Origin: Candidatus Nitrosotenuis aquarius
GTDB taxonomy: Archaea > Thermoproteota > Nitrososphaeria > Nitrososphaerales > Nitrosopumilaceae
Length of the DNA: 64,000 nt
Direction of reading: 5' to 3'
NCBI RefSeq assembly: GCF_002787055.1
Contig: NZ_CP024808.1
Location: forward strand, 372,001-436,000
The position numbers were made by a program, and so were the translations under genes. The notes beneath the pieces were generated by a model. That model was given only the letters and a program-made list of their open reading frames with translations, had not been told where the DNA came from and did no database searches. Positions 46,703-54,579 of this stretch are shown here, piece after piece; the first letter of the stretch is position 1; each line of letters starts with the position of its first letter.

Positions 46703-47253
46703 GGTTTTTTTTCTAATAGTTTTTTGACATCAGAATCCACAATGTACATTTTTGCAGAATCAAAAAACTGCTCCAGTTTCTTCTTTGGGTGTGATTTAGA
46801 GTAGACTTTAGCTTGTAGTGCCATTTCAAGCTTGTCCACATCATGGAGCAGTCTTGCTTCGCGCGTGGTGTTTTTTTGGTATTGCATCCAAATAGACCAG
46901 TACTGTTTTTGCGTTTTTGCATCCAAATGAGATATGATTTTTTTCATCGCAGAGTTTTCTAGTCGGATTTTTTTGGATTTTGGGCCGTCTTCCGGCGTCA
47001 AATCACCAGTTATGGACTCTGCTAGGTCGTGCAGTATTGCCATTTTGAGGATTTTGCCGGTATCGAGTTTTTTGGCATCAGAGATAATCATTGCAATTGC
47101 CGCAACAGAATAAGTATGATCGGCTACCGATTCGGGCCGAGCAATTCCTACCTTTTTTTGCCAGCCAGTCCTGGGAATTGTCTTTAGTCTTAAAATAAAT
47201 TCAAAGAGGGATTCAGAATTTTCGAGTGTCGCCTTCAAGCAGGCCTGATCCAT
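46699..47253 (-). CDS. HD-domain phosphohydrolase (YfbR/HDDC2-like)
   Basis: A 184-aa metal-dependent phosphohydrolase, probably a 5'-deoxynucleotidase. The HD superfamily ligands are H46 in ESVADHTYSVA, the HD pair in AILHDLAES (about residue 75) and the late D in LLHDVDKLEMA. The ATG lies inside the upstream mini zinc-finger gene in another frame (41-nt overlap), so translation of the two is probably coupled. It is convergent with the 44774 kinase, overlapping by 4 nt. Confidence 0.88.
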   Translation of the reverse strand: MDQACLKATLENSESLFEFILRLKTIPRTGWQKKVGIARPESVADHTYSVAAIAMIISDAKKLDTGKILKMAILHDLAESITGDLTPEDGPKSKKIRLENSAMKKIISHLDAKTQKQYWSIWMQYQKNTTREARLLHDVDKLEMALQAKVYSKSHPKKKLEQFFDSAKMYIVDSDVKKLLEKKP

Positions 47254-47335
47254 GATGAACCCTGTCTATATGCTTTGAGAGCTCATCCTTTGTACCAAAT
47301 TCGGATTGGCAGTACGGACATGAAACTTTGCTCAT
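47213..47335 (-). CDS. 40-aa C2H2 zinc-finger protein
   Basis: A very short gene starting at ATG 47335 and ending at TGA 47213. It encodes one complete classical C2H2 finger: CPYC, twelve residues, then HIDRVH, preceded only by MSKVS and followed by a 19-residue tail. A TATA box AATTTAAA (47358-47365, minus strand) is 23-30 nt before the ATG, as for a leaderless gene. It overlaps the HD hydrolase start by 41 nt and is the first gene of that operon. Single-finger proteins of this kind occur in archaea and can bind DNA, RNA or protein. Confidence 0.8.
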   Translation of the reverse strand: MSKVSCPYCQSEFGTKDELSKHIDRVHHGSGLLEGDTRKF

Positions 47336-47415
47336 ATTTTCCTACATTCGATGCTTCTTTTAAATTATTAGCGATAATCAAAAGATAATAATTCCACGTG
47401 TGATTACCACACAAG

Positions 47416-47952
47416 TTGAAAATCTACACCAAGACAGGCGATGATGGAACAACTGGCCTGCAGGGAGGCATCAGGATTTCAAAATCGGATCTTCGAATCC
47501 AGGCATATGGCGCAGTAGACGAAATCAACTCGGTTTTAGGCATAATTCTCACACAAGACCTTGACTCTGATGTAAAATCATTGCTGGTGCAAATCCAAAA
47601 CGATCTTTTTGTGGCAGGCTCGGATCTGTCCAACCCGGATCTATCAGACCAAAAAACTCGAATCACGGAATCCATGATACTAAACCTTGAATCACATATA
47701 GACAGATTTGAATCAGAATTAGCGCCGCTTGCGAATTTTATTCTGCCCGGTGGAAATACGGTTGCGGCATTTTTGCATCTGGCTCGAACCACGACAAGGC
47801 GGGCAGAGACAATTCTGGTGGAATTATCAAAAAAAGAAGCAATAAACATTTCATGCCAAAAATACCTAAACCGATTATCAGATCTTTTCTTTGTCATGGC
47901 TCGCTTGGCAAACAAGCGCACTAACACGCCAGACGTTATTTGGAAGCCGTAA
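47416..47952 (+). CDS. pduO: PduO-type ATP:cob(I)alamin adenosyltransferase
   Basis: Adenosylates cob(I)alamin to the coenzyme form needed, for example, by methylmalonyl-CoA mutase of the 3-hydroxypropionate/4-hydroxybutyrate carbon fixation cycle. The 178-aa protein has the ATP-binding N-terminus KIYTKTGDDGTTGLQGG, AYGAVDEINSVLG, and RTTTRRAE with the catalytic arginines. The start is TTG 47416, with a TATA-like AGATAATAATT at 47381-47391. It lies 41 bases before the tRNA-Phe gene. Confidence 0.95.
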   Translation: MKIYTKTGDDGTTGLQGGIRISKSDLRIQAYGAVDEINSVLGIILTQDLDSDVKSLLVQIQNDLFVAGSDLSNPDLSDQKTRITESMILNLESHIDRFESELAPLANFILPGGNTVAAFLHLARTTTRRAETILVELSKKEAINISCQKYLNRLSDLFFVMARLANKRTNTPDVIWKP

Positions 47953-47993
47953 TCAAAAGACACTTTAATTCCTGAATTTGGAGCAAGTTTGAC

Positions 47994-48067
47994 GCCAAGG
48001 TAGCTCAGCCTGGGAGAGCACTCCGCTGAAGACGGAGCCGTCGTGGATTCAAGTCCCACCCTTGGCA
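47994..48067 (+). tRNA. tRNA-Phe (anticodon GAA)
   Basis: A 74-base cloverleaf: acceptor GCCAAGG/CCTTGGC, D-stem GCTC/GAGC, anticodon stem CTCCG/CGGAG with loop CTGAAGA (anticodon GAA), discriminator A and no encoded CCA. All stems pair except the top of the T-stem: GTGGA/CCCAC leaves an A53-C61 mismatch where G-C is nearly universal. The T-loop TTCAAGT is normal. The tyrosine integrase gene starts 43 bases downstream, so this tRNA is the presumed attachment site of the integrated element. Confidence 0.95.
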
Positions 48068-48110
48068 CATTTCATTTTATTTAATACCCCGCCCAACGTA
48101 GTTATTTGCT

Positions 48111-49439
48111 ATGGTAAAGGCAAGGGCCGAAAACAAGCCCAGATTAACCACAGAGAGAAGATATGATGTTTACAATTATGAAAAAAGAATAGAATACGTT
48201 TTCAAACAAACCCAGAAAGAGTTTTCGCCTGAAAATCTATCATTAGTTCAAAAATATGATAAACTAATGGTTTCACTCTCTATGGCCAAGGCTACCAGAG
48301 AAAAACACCTAAAGACAATATTGAACCTAAATCGATTCTATGAAAACAAGAATTGGGAAAAAATCACCAAGGATGATGTTATGGATTTAGTCTACAAAAT
48401 AATGAAGACTTATTCCATAGATGGTCAGGAAACCAACACTACTTGGGACCATAAGAAGATCCTCAAAATTTTTGTTAGATGGATAAAGCTAGGCTCTAGA
48501 GAATTCAGTGAAGTCGGAGACCCCGAAGAGACCAAGCTTGTCAAACTCAAGAAGGTTAGAGATACCATATCTAGAGAAAATCTCCTAACTGAAAGCGATA
48601 GAACTAGACTACTCCATGTTGCAACACATCCAAGAGATAAAGCATTGATTGATGTGCAATTTGAGGCTGGTACAAGACCTGGAGAACTATTAAGTCTAAA
48701 GGTAAAACACGTCAAATTCGACAAATATGGAGCCATAATCAAAGTTGATGGAAAGACAGGGTCTAGAACAGTCAGACTAGTCAGATCTGCAGTGACGCTC
48801 AATGCTTGGCTAAATGTGCATCCTTTCAAAGATGATCCAGAAGCTCCATTTTGGCCAATACTTACAAAACAAAAATATGGTCAGGCATTATCATATTACT
48901 CAGCTAGACAGTTAGTTGCAAAAATATGTGAAAGGGCCTATTTAGAAAAACGAGTTTATCTCAATTTATTCAGACATTCTGAAGCAACAGAAACAGCCAA
49001 TTTTATGACTGAAGCTCAGATGAAGTTACGACATGGATGGACAAATGCATCAAAAATGCCAGCCAGATATGTTCACCTAGTTCAATCTGATGTTGACAAG
49101 GTCATCTTGGAGAGATACGGACTAAAAAATAATGAAAAACCAGATCTAAAGGTACCAAAGAAATGCCCATTTTGTGATCAAATGAACAGTCCAGATGTAG
49201 ACAGATGTGAAAAGTGCCTCAAACCACTTGACCTACAGGCAGCAATGGAAAAAGACGAAGAACAGGAATTACAAAAGGACGAACTGACTAGACTAGGTCA
49301 AATAGTAGATAATCTGACTCATCAGAAAGAAGCCGAAGTACAGTTACAAAACGACCAGATTGCAAGACAGAATCAGATAATTGAAAACATGTTAAATGAA
49401 ATCAAAGAGATGAAAAAGGCACTATCAGAATCGCTTTAG
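48111..49439 (+). CDS. Tyrosine recombinase/integrase with C-terminal zinc ribbon
   Basis: A 442-aa integrase. An N-terminal SAM-like core-binding region spans to about residue 160. The catalytic domain has Arg in EAGTRPGELLSL (about 189), Lys in KTGSRTVRL, the box LFRHSEAT, a second LRHGW, and the nucleophile Tyr in ARYVHL (about 319). The first His of the usual HxLRH box is replaced by Asn (NLFRH). After the catalytic domain come CPFC...CEKC, a zinc ribbon, and a coiled coil to the end. It ends 15 bases inside the convergent 49425 gene. Confidence 0.93.
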   Translation: MVKARAENKPRLTTERRYDVYNYEKRIEYVFKQTQKEFSPENLSLVQKYDKLMVSLSMAKATREKHLKTILNLNRFYENKNWEKITKDDVMDLVYKIMKTYSIDGQETNTTWDHKKILKIFVRWIKLGSREFSEVGDPEETKLVKLKKVRDTISRENLLTESDRTRLLHVATHPRDKALIDVQFEAGTRPGELLSLKVKHVKFDKYGAIIKVDGKTGSRTVRLVRSAVTLNAWLNVHPFKDDPEAPFWPILTKQKYGQALSYYSARQLVAKICERAYLEKRVYLNLFRHSEATETANFMTEAQMKLRHGWTNASKMPARYVHLVQSDVDKVILERYGLKNNEKPDLKVPKKCPFCDQMNSPDVDRCEKCLKPLDLQAAMEKDEEQELQKDELTRLGQIVDNLTHQKEAEVQLQNDQIARQNQIIENMLNEIKEMKKALSESL

Positions 49440-50582
49440 GTTTCCACTATAAGATTCGCCTTCAATCTTTTTCTGTACAGTAGCCCTGAAAAATATTATT
49501 CTCATAATATCCAGCTCAGTTACTGAGAATATCTTTAATGAAATTAGCCAATTCAGATAATATTCCACAATCCCAGTGGGATCATTATAATCATCATCAT
49601 AAAATCCAGCCATGAATTTTTGACCCAAAGATGCCCTTACTTCTTCAACAACCCCAGGCACATTTAGTGGTGGTGGAGGTATATTTGCACTATTTAATTG
49701 ACGCATAGAAAGATAATCGTAATCATAAAGACCCTCACGTTGAATTTGGAGTCTTTTTCTAGGATAAAAGATCCTGACAAAATCCGAGATTATACGTTGT
49801 TGTGGTGATGAGTCAGGCTTGAATTTAGGTGCAAATTCAGCACTCACTAAGAAATAATATCTACAGATAGTTTTCAAAAAATCTGCCTCTATTCCAGGAA
49901 TTTTCTGGCCGCAAGAATACCATACATGGAGATTTGATTCAACATTATCATTAAATTCATTAGAGAAGAATGGAGATTCAGAATAACTTTTTTGCAACAT
50001 ACTTACGCTTCTAGCTATTGCATCATTACATAGACTTAGACACTCAGCTTTAACTGAATCCAACTCGGTTCTTGGATCACTTATGTAATCATGAAGAAAA
50101 GCAGGTATTTTTTCTAGAATGTCATGCCTTGCTTCTAATGTGTAGACATCCGAATACTGCTCTGATTCAAAAAATATTCGAATCACTTCTGCTTCTCTGT
50201 GAAAATATGGTACAAATCTATTTGAAAAATGAGTCGGGCAGTTCTTAATCTCAGTATAACAATCTCCGATCAGGGGATATTCTTCGATTAAATCCAGCAA
50301 GTTATTTACTGTCAAAATTTTTCTCTTAAAATCAGCTAGTTTTTTAGCAGAGTCTGTAGGAAACAGCGTTTCTTGTTGTTTATTTGGTGGAATTATTCTT
50401 GCTTCAATTTTGTTTCCCCCCTCACTACTTAGAAGATAATCAAAGCTTTTCCAATACGTGCTTCTTGAACCACCGAATTTATTCATCAGTATTCTACAGG
50501 CTTCACTCTTTGTTATGCCACCTTTACCCTCATACTCTTTCACAATATCGATAATCTTTTGATTTGTCTCTTCTAGCCTCAA
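49425..50582 (-). CDS. Element protein with N-terminal helix-turn-helix, unknown
   Basis: A 385-aa protein, TTG start. Residues 1-60 look like a helix-turn-helix (GGITKSEACRILMNKFGG, SRSTYWKSFDYLLSS), the rest is helical without a recognised family. It is the only minus-strand gene of the integrated module and is divergent from the zinc-ribbon/rep pair, across a shared TATATA and two GTACACT repeats. A role in copy control or in control of rep and int is suggested only by position. Confidence 0.6.
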   Translation of the reverse strand: MRLEETNQKIIDIVKEYEGKGGITKSEACRILMNKFGGSRSTYWKSFDYLLSSEGGNKIEARIIPPNKQQETLFPTDSAKKLADFKRKILTVNNLLDLIEEYPLIGDCYTEIKNCPTHFSNRFVPYFHREAEVIRIFFESEQYSDVYTLEARHDILEKIPAFLHDYISDPRTELDSVKAECLSLCNDAIARSVSMLQKSYSESPFFSNEFNDNVESNLHVWYSCGQKIPGIEADFLKTICRYYFLVSAEFAPKFKPDSSPQQRIISDFVRIFYPRKRLQIQREGLYDYDYLSMRQLNSANIPPPPLNVPGVVEEVRASLGQKFMAGFYDDDYNDPTGIVEYYLNWLISLKIFSVTELDIMRIIFFRATVQKKIEGESYSGNLKRF

Positions 50583-50587
50583 AAGTA

Positions 50588-50606
50588 GTACACTAGTCTG
50601 TACACT
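50588..50606. repeat. Two direct GTACACT repeats, operator candidate
   Basis: GTACACT occurs at 50588-50594 and 50600-50606, 12 bases apart and so close to one helical turn. They lie between the start of the 49425 gene and the TATATA at about 50613-50619 that can serve both directions. They are placed to control the divergent pair. Confidence 0.5.
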
Positions 50607-50643
50607 TGTTCAATATATAATAAAAATTTCTACCATTAGTCAA

Positions 50644-50844
50644 ATGTCAAAAATTACAGAAAAAATTCTCTCTTGTTGTGGCAATACGCCATCTTTTCTG
50701 ATCACATATAAGATTGGGACTAAATTCTACGTATGCGATTCTTGTATTAACATAGACTACTGGTCAAGAGGCATCAAAGAGAAGGCAATAATCAAAACGG
50801 ACAGCGTGAATCCAGAGACAGCTCTGAAACAGATTCAATTTTAA
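50644..50844 (+). CDS. Small zinc-ribbon protein of the element
   Basis: A 66-aa protein with CC near residue 11 and CDSC near residue 31, a probable zinc-binding pair on either side of a beta hairpin (LITYKIGTKFYVCDSC). ATG start, 25-31 nt after the TATATA. It ends one base before the rep start codon and is probably an accessory of rep expression or function. Confidence 0.65.
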   Translation: MSKITEKILSCCGNTPSFLITYKIGTKFYVCDSCINIDYWSRGIKEKAIIKTDSVNPETALKQIQF

Positions 50845-50845
50845 A

Positions 50846-51841
50846 TTGACCCATAAAGATGTACAAGCACATAAGAAAAATCACACGTTACTTGAATTTC
50901 TCCGTCCCGCCTCTAAGCGAACTAATTCCATTCTGCCCAACACGGCAGATTTTGTAGATGAATACAAGGTTCTTACCAACTGGGAAACTGTAGAATATCA
51001 GGGTTGGAAATTACCATCTACATCTGATCCTCACTACTGGTGTGGGTTCTTCACAACTCGTGGTTGCTTGAATGTAGAGGCACATAAGAAGCTAGGAAAA
51101 GAAAATTTCATCTATATCAAGAGATTTCAACGTTCATGTTACAGAGCAGTGTGCAAAACGTGTTATCTGAAATGGATTGCAAGACAATCAAATAATGCCA
51201 CTAGGAGAATTGAGACTTACGCCAATAAATCTAGAAGAAAACCAATTCATCTAATCTTGATTGTTAATCCTAATCAGCAGGATACACCAGTAAAGATACT
51301 ACGGCAACGAATGAGCCATATTTTGCGGATTGCAAAGATTACAGGAGCAGCTGCTGTTTTTCATCCATTTAGATTCAATCGTGAGAAAAGGCTGTTTTAT
51401 CCAGCACCTCATTTTCATCTGGTCGGATTTGGATCGGAGGCACAAATCAAGCAGGCTTTTGGTAAGTATGGTTGGTATGTAAAGAATGAAAATGAGCGAG
51501 AATCAGTATTCCAGACCTTCTGCTATATTTTATCTCATTGTGGGATAAAAAAAGGTCATCAAGCGCTTACCTGGTTTGGGGATTTGTCATATAGCAAATT
51601 GCATGTCGAAAAAGAATCTAAAATAACGAAATGTCCCGTCTGTGGAGGAGATTTTGAGGAGGTTGAGTACGAAGATCTGTTTCATCCAGTGATTCCGCCT
51701 GACAAACCCTATGAAGGATTAGTATTAGCTGATGGATGGCATACAGTGAAAACTGAAGTATTGGAAAACAACTATCAGTTTACTTATGCATCCTCTCGAT
51801 TTTTAAATGAAATTATTAAAGGAATCACAATCATAAATTAA
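50846..51841 (+). CDS. HUH-type replication initiator (Rep)
   Basis: A 331-aa protein starting at TTG 50846. It has the HUH motif in APHFHLVGFG (about residue 190), a conserved tyrosine in FCYILSHCGI (about 228) that fits the nicking residue, and zinc-binding pairs in the N-terminal part (ACKTCYLKW region) and the C-terminal part (CPVCGGDF). It should nick one strand to start rolling-circle replication of the excised element. The closest relatives I know are Rep proteins of haloarchaeal plasmids and pleolipoviruses; this placement is not confirmed. Confidence 0.85.
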   Translation: MTHKDVQAHKKNHTLLEFLRPASKRTNSILPNTADFVDEYKVLTNWETVEYQGWKLPSTSDPHYWCGFFTTRGCLNVEAHKKLGKENFIYIKRFQRSCYRAVCKTCYLKWIARQSNNATRRIETYANKSRRKPIHLILIVNPNQQDTPVKILRQRMSHILRIAKITGAAAVFHPFRFNREKRLFYPAPHFHLVGFGSEAQIKQAFGKYGWYVKNENERESVFQTFCYILSHCGIKKGHQALTWFGDLSYSKLHVEKESKITKCPVCGGDFEEVEYEDLFHPVIPPDKPYEGLVLADGWHTVKTEVLENNYQFTYASSRFLNEIIKGITIIN

Positions 51842-52019
51842 CAAATATTAGAACAAATTGTTTGTTGAGTGGATAATCAAACGAGAATAGCGGTGAGCCA
51901 ATAACATTGATTCAGAGTATAAGCAGATAGTAAAGAAATTCAACAAACTGAGTTTCAAGATAACCTTGATTGTTATTTGATTATTTGATTTAAAATAACG
52001 GTTTGATCCTCAAAACTCA
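51842..52019. other. 178-base spacer between rep and the YnfA pair
   Basis: AT-rich and without an open frame of note. It includes TTGTTTGTTGAGTGGATAATC and ends with the TATA box TTTAAAATAA (51989-51998) placed 22-31 nt before the TTG of the first YnfA gene. A nicking origin for Rep could lie here, but no stem-loop is clear. Confidence 0.3.
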
Positions 52020-52379
52020 TTGAACTTTAGACAGGTATCAGTATCTGCATTTCTCTTCTTTTTGGCAGGACTATGTGAGATAGGAGGGGGCTACTTGGTC
52101 TGGTTATGGTTGCGAGATAGTTTTGCATGGTGGGTTGGCGCTGTTGGCGGCTTTGTCTTGTTTTTGTACGGAATTGTCCCGACATTTCAGAAGGCCAATT
52201 TTCATAGAATCTATGCAGCATATGGTGGAGTCTTTGTAGTCATGTCAATTTTATGGGGATGGTTAATCGACGATGTACCACCTGATAATTATGATGTAAT
52301 TGGAACGCTGATTGCTGTTGTTGGTGTTTTGATCATATACTATTATCCAAGAAAGAAGGAAAGGATTTGGAAATCATAG
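52020..52379 (+). CDS. YnfA/UPF0060 family membrane protein, first of a pair
   Basis: A 119-aa four-helix protein of the YnfA family, distantly related to small multidrug resistance proteins. Family residues are AGLCEIGGGYLVWLWLRD in helix 1, VYAAYGGVFVV-like FHRIYAAYGGVFVVMS in helix 3 and YDVIGTLIAVVGVLII in helix 4. TTG start. It overlaps the second copy by 13 nt. Paired SMR-like genes often form heterodimers with opposite orientation; here both proteins are similar in length. Confidence 0.85.
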   Translation: MNFRQVSVSAFLFFLAGLCEIGGGYLVWLWLRDSFAWWVGAVGGFVLFLYGIVPTFQKANFHRIYAAYGGVFVVMSILWGWLIDDVPPDNYDVIGTLIAVVGVLIIYYYPRKKERIWKS

Positions 52380-52696
52380 TCACCACACTGACAGCTTTCT
52401 TTTTAGCCGCATTGTTGGAGATTGGGGGTGGATATCTGGTTTGGAAGTGGTTGCGAGAACACAAAGGAAAGATATTTGGTTTGATTGGAGGTCTAGTTCT
52501 ATTTGTATATGGAATAATTCCAACACTGCAACCAGCCGAATTTGGACGTGTGTATGCAACGTATGGCGGAATATTTGTCGTTTCATCGGTATTGTGGGGT
52601 TATTGGGTTGACAAGAAAAAACCAGACAGGTTTGAGATCATAGGCTCTATCATAGTTCTGATTGGTGTTACAATAATCTTCTATTTTCCACGCTGA
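52367..52696 (+). CDS. YnfA/UPF0060 family membrane protein, second of a pair
   Basis: A 109-aa paralog of the 52020 product: ALLEIGGGYLVWKWLRE, RVYATYGGIFVVSSVLWG and IIGSIIVLIGVTIIF match position by position. TTG start at 52367 overlapping the upstream gene. Lies 64 bases before the cupredoxin gene, which has its own promoter element, so the pair is likely a separate transcription unit. Confidence 0.85.
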   Translation: MEIIVTTLTAFFLAALLEIGGGYLVWKWLREHKGKIFGLIGGLVLFVYGIIPTLQPAEFGRVYATYGGIFVVSSVLWGYWVDKKKPDRFEIIGSIIVLIGVTIIFYFPR

Positions 52697-52706
52697 TTTA
52701 CTTTGA

Positions 52707-52719
52707 TGATTTTACCAGT
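52707..52719 (+). promoter_or_regulatory. Cassette motif TGATTTTACCAGT, copy A
   Basis: Begins 54 bases before the ATG of the cupredoxin gene (52761) and lies just upstream of the TATA-like ATTTTTATT (about 52727-52735). Identical copies at 58778-58790 (reverse) and 60732-60744 precede two other cassette genes at the same distance. Confidence 0.6.
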
Positions 52720-52760
52720 TTGTTGTGGATTTTTATTCATCAAAGATCAAAATCACAACA

Positions 52761-53645
52761 ATGAAAACAATAGTACTAGGCTCCATTTTAGCAGTTTTTG
52801 CTTTCATGGTAGCTGTTCCAGCATTTGCAGATCACCCAACCACCGAAATAAGCGTACCAGTCGGCTCCTCAACACCAGGATGTGAGGAAACCAATGAATG
52901 CTATATCCCATCCGAAGTAACAGTTGACGTCGGCGGTGAAGTGATGTGGTCAAATGATGACAGTGCTTCACACACTGTAACAAGCGGAACTCCAAAGGAT
53001 GGTCCAGATGGAACCTTTGACAGCGGATTATTCCTCTCAGGTCAGACATTTTCCCATAAATTTGAGGAATCTGGTGAATTTCCCTACTTTTGCCTAGTGC
53101 ATCCATGGATGCAAGGCACGGTAATTGCTCAAGCATCAGAAGAAGAGCATGATGAAACGGCCGAGGAAGATCATGACGAATCAAATGATGATACATTTGA
53201 TGAAGGTACTGGCGCAACAGTAATGTCTCAGGATGGTTCCATTATGATTCGAATCAATTCTGACGTACCAACACGGGGGGAAGAAGCTGCAGTATCAGTA
53301 GAATTCACTGATGCTGAGAAAAATCCAGTCGAACACGTAAACTTTGAGATCACAGCAATGCAGAACGAAGAACAAGTTCTTGCAGAAACAAAACAACACG
53401 CAATGTCGGGAATCATGGAATTCACAACAGCTGCTCTAGGATCAGATAGTCCACTAGATGTCCAAGTCACAATTCTAGGAATAGGATTGCCAGATGATGA
53501 GGCAAACTGGACAGGTCCAAAGGGAGAAGCAGTATCTGCTTCAGTGGTTCCAGAATTTGGCCCACTTGCAATGATCATCTTGGCATCTGCCATAGTAAGC
53601 ATTGTTGCCATAACAGCACGATCTAAAGTAATTCCAAGACTTTAG
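52761..53645 (+). CDS. Plastocyanin-like cupredoxin with PEFG-CTERM tail
   Basis: A 294-aa surface copper protein. The ATG 52761 starts a clean signal peptide (MKTIVLGSILAVFAFMVAVP). Residues about 35-110 form a type I copper domain: His in SASHTVTSG, Cys-His-Met in YFCLVHPWMQG. An acidic linker follows (Glu/Asp/His rich), then an Ig-like module similar to those in other island proteins, and the sorting tail VVPEFGPLAMIILAS plus basic end. It probably handles electrons or copper at the cell surface. An upstream in-frame codon at 52725 is unlikely to be the start. Confidence 0.9.
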   Translation: MKTIVLGSILAVFAFMVAVPAFADHPTTEISVPVGSSTPGCEETNECYIPSEVTVDVGGEVMWSNDDSASHTVTSGTPKDGPDGTFDSGLFLSGQTFSHKFEESGEFPYFCLVHPWMQGTVIAQASEEEHDETAEEDHDESNDDTFDEGTGATVMSQDGSIMIRINSDVPTRGEEAAVSVEFTDAEKNPVEHVNFEITAMQNEEQVLAETKQHAMSGIMEFTTAALGSDSPLDVQVTILGIGLPDDEANWTGPKGEAVSASVVPEFGPLAMIILASAIVSIVAITARSKVIPRL

Positions 53646-53646
53646 A

Positions 53647-53673
53647 GTTTCTTTTCTTTTTTATTTTGACATG
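53647..53673 (+). terminator. Pyrimidine-rich terminator after the cupredoxin gene
   Basis: TTTCTTTTCTTTTTTATTTTG directly follows the stop. Archaeal termination commonly uses such T-runs without a hairpin. Confidence 0.45.
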
Positions 53674-53706
53674 TTGACATTCTAACTAATACGCATTCTG
53701 AAATAA

Positions 53707-54579
53707 TCAGGTCTTTTTCTTATCTGGACTGATAAGATCATGCTCGATCTGAACAGTGCAGTGATTGATGCCAAATTTTTCTTTCATGGTTTCGTTTATT
53801 CTTCGTAATAGACTGTTGGTTTGTGCAATAAATTCGGGCTGGATTTTGACATGTGCAGACATTGCAAATACGTTTGATGTTAGAGTCCAAATATGCAGAT
53901 CGTGAACCTCGGAGACACCTTCAAATGCCTCGATTTCATCTGAGACTGACTCTAGTTTAATCTCCCTTGGCGTTCCTTCCATGAATATGTGCATACATTC
54001 CTTACACAACAATATGCCAGACCGTATTATCAGTATGCCAATTCCTACACTTACTATTGGATCAATTATTGGATAATCAGTAAGGCTGATGAGTATTCCA
54101 CCCACGATCACACCGATGGAGGACAACATATCACCAATTACGTGGGTGTAGGATCCTTTGATGTTAAGATTCGAATGACTTTCTTTTTTGAGTACGAACA
54201 TCATTATCAAATTTGCTACAAATCCAGCTATTGCAAATCCAAGCAGTGTGTTTGTTTCTATTTCTTGAGGATCTAAGAATCGTTTGTATGACTCATAGAA
54301 GATAAAACCAGAAACAAGAATGAGTGTAATTCCGTTTATCAGTGCGGCCACTATTTCTACTCGGTGAAACCCAAATGAGAGCTTGGCAGAGTGCGGTCTT
54401 TTTGCAATCCTAAATGCAATCAGAGACACTCCAATTGCAGAAAAATCCAACATTACATGAAACGAGTCAGAAATTAAAGCAAGGCTGTTGCTCAGGATTC
54501 CCCCTACAACTTCCATCACAAAAACGGATATTGAAATTACAAAGACAAGCCAAAGTTTGTGTTCCGTGTGATTATGCAA
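53707..54579 (-). CDS. Cation diffusion facilitator (CDF) exporter
   Basis: A 290-aa proton-coupled divalent metal exporter with six helices. The transport-site pattern is His-x3-Asp in TM2 (DSFHVMLDF) and His-x3-Asp in TM5 (HVIGDMLSS), the HD-HD arrangement of zinc exporters. A C-terminal cytoplasmic ferredoxin-like domain (HDLHIWTLTSNVFAMSAHV in part) follows. The N-terminus HNHTEH is His-rich. TTG start overlaps the upstream gene by 8 nt, indicating coupling. Zinc is the likely substrate, though cobalt or others are possible. Confidence 0.92.
   Translation of the reverse strand: MHNHTEHKLWLVFVISISVFVMEVVGGILSNSLALISDSFHVMLDFSAIGVSLIAFRIAKRPHSAKLSFGFHRVEIVAALINGITLILVSGFIFYESYKRFLDPQEIETNTLLGFAIAGFVANLIMMFVLKKESHSNLNIKGSYTHVIGDMLSSIGVIVGGILISLTDYPIIDPIVSVGIGILIIRSGILLCKECMHIFMEGTPREIKLESVSDEIEAFEGVSEVHDLHIWTLTSNVFAMSAHVKIQPEFIAQTNSLLRRINETMKEKFGINHCTVQIEHDLISPDKKKT

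Larger units (their letters stand above)
48068..51841 (+). mobile_element. Integrated plasmid-like module at tRNA-Phe (left part of a larger island)
   Basis: Directly behind an intact tRNA-Phe are genes for a tyrosine integrase, a winged-helix protein, a zinc-ribbon peptide and an HUH replication initiator. This is the gene set of a small integrative plasmid whose integrase recombines at the 3' end of a tRNA gene. The integrase gene is uninterrupted, unlike SSV-type elements. I searched for a second copy of the tRNA 3' end (GATTCAAGTCCCACC) to the right and found none before 64000, so the right boundary is either beyond the window, degraded, or the metal cassette is part of the same element. 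Confidence 0.75.

Noticed and set aside
47424-48068. 214-aa open frame opposite pduO and running through the tRNA
   Set aside because: It crosses a real tRNA gene and mirrors pduO codons; no domain.
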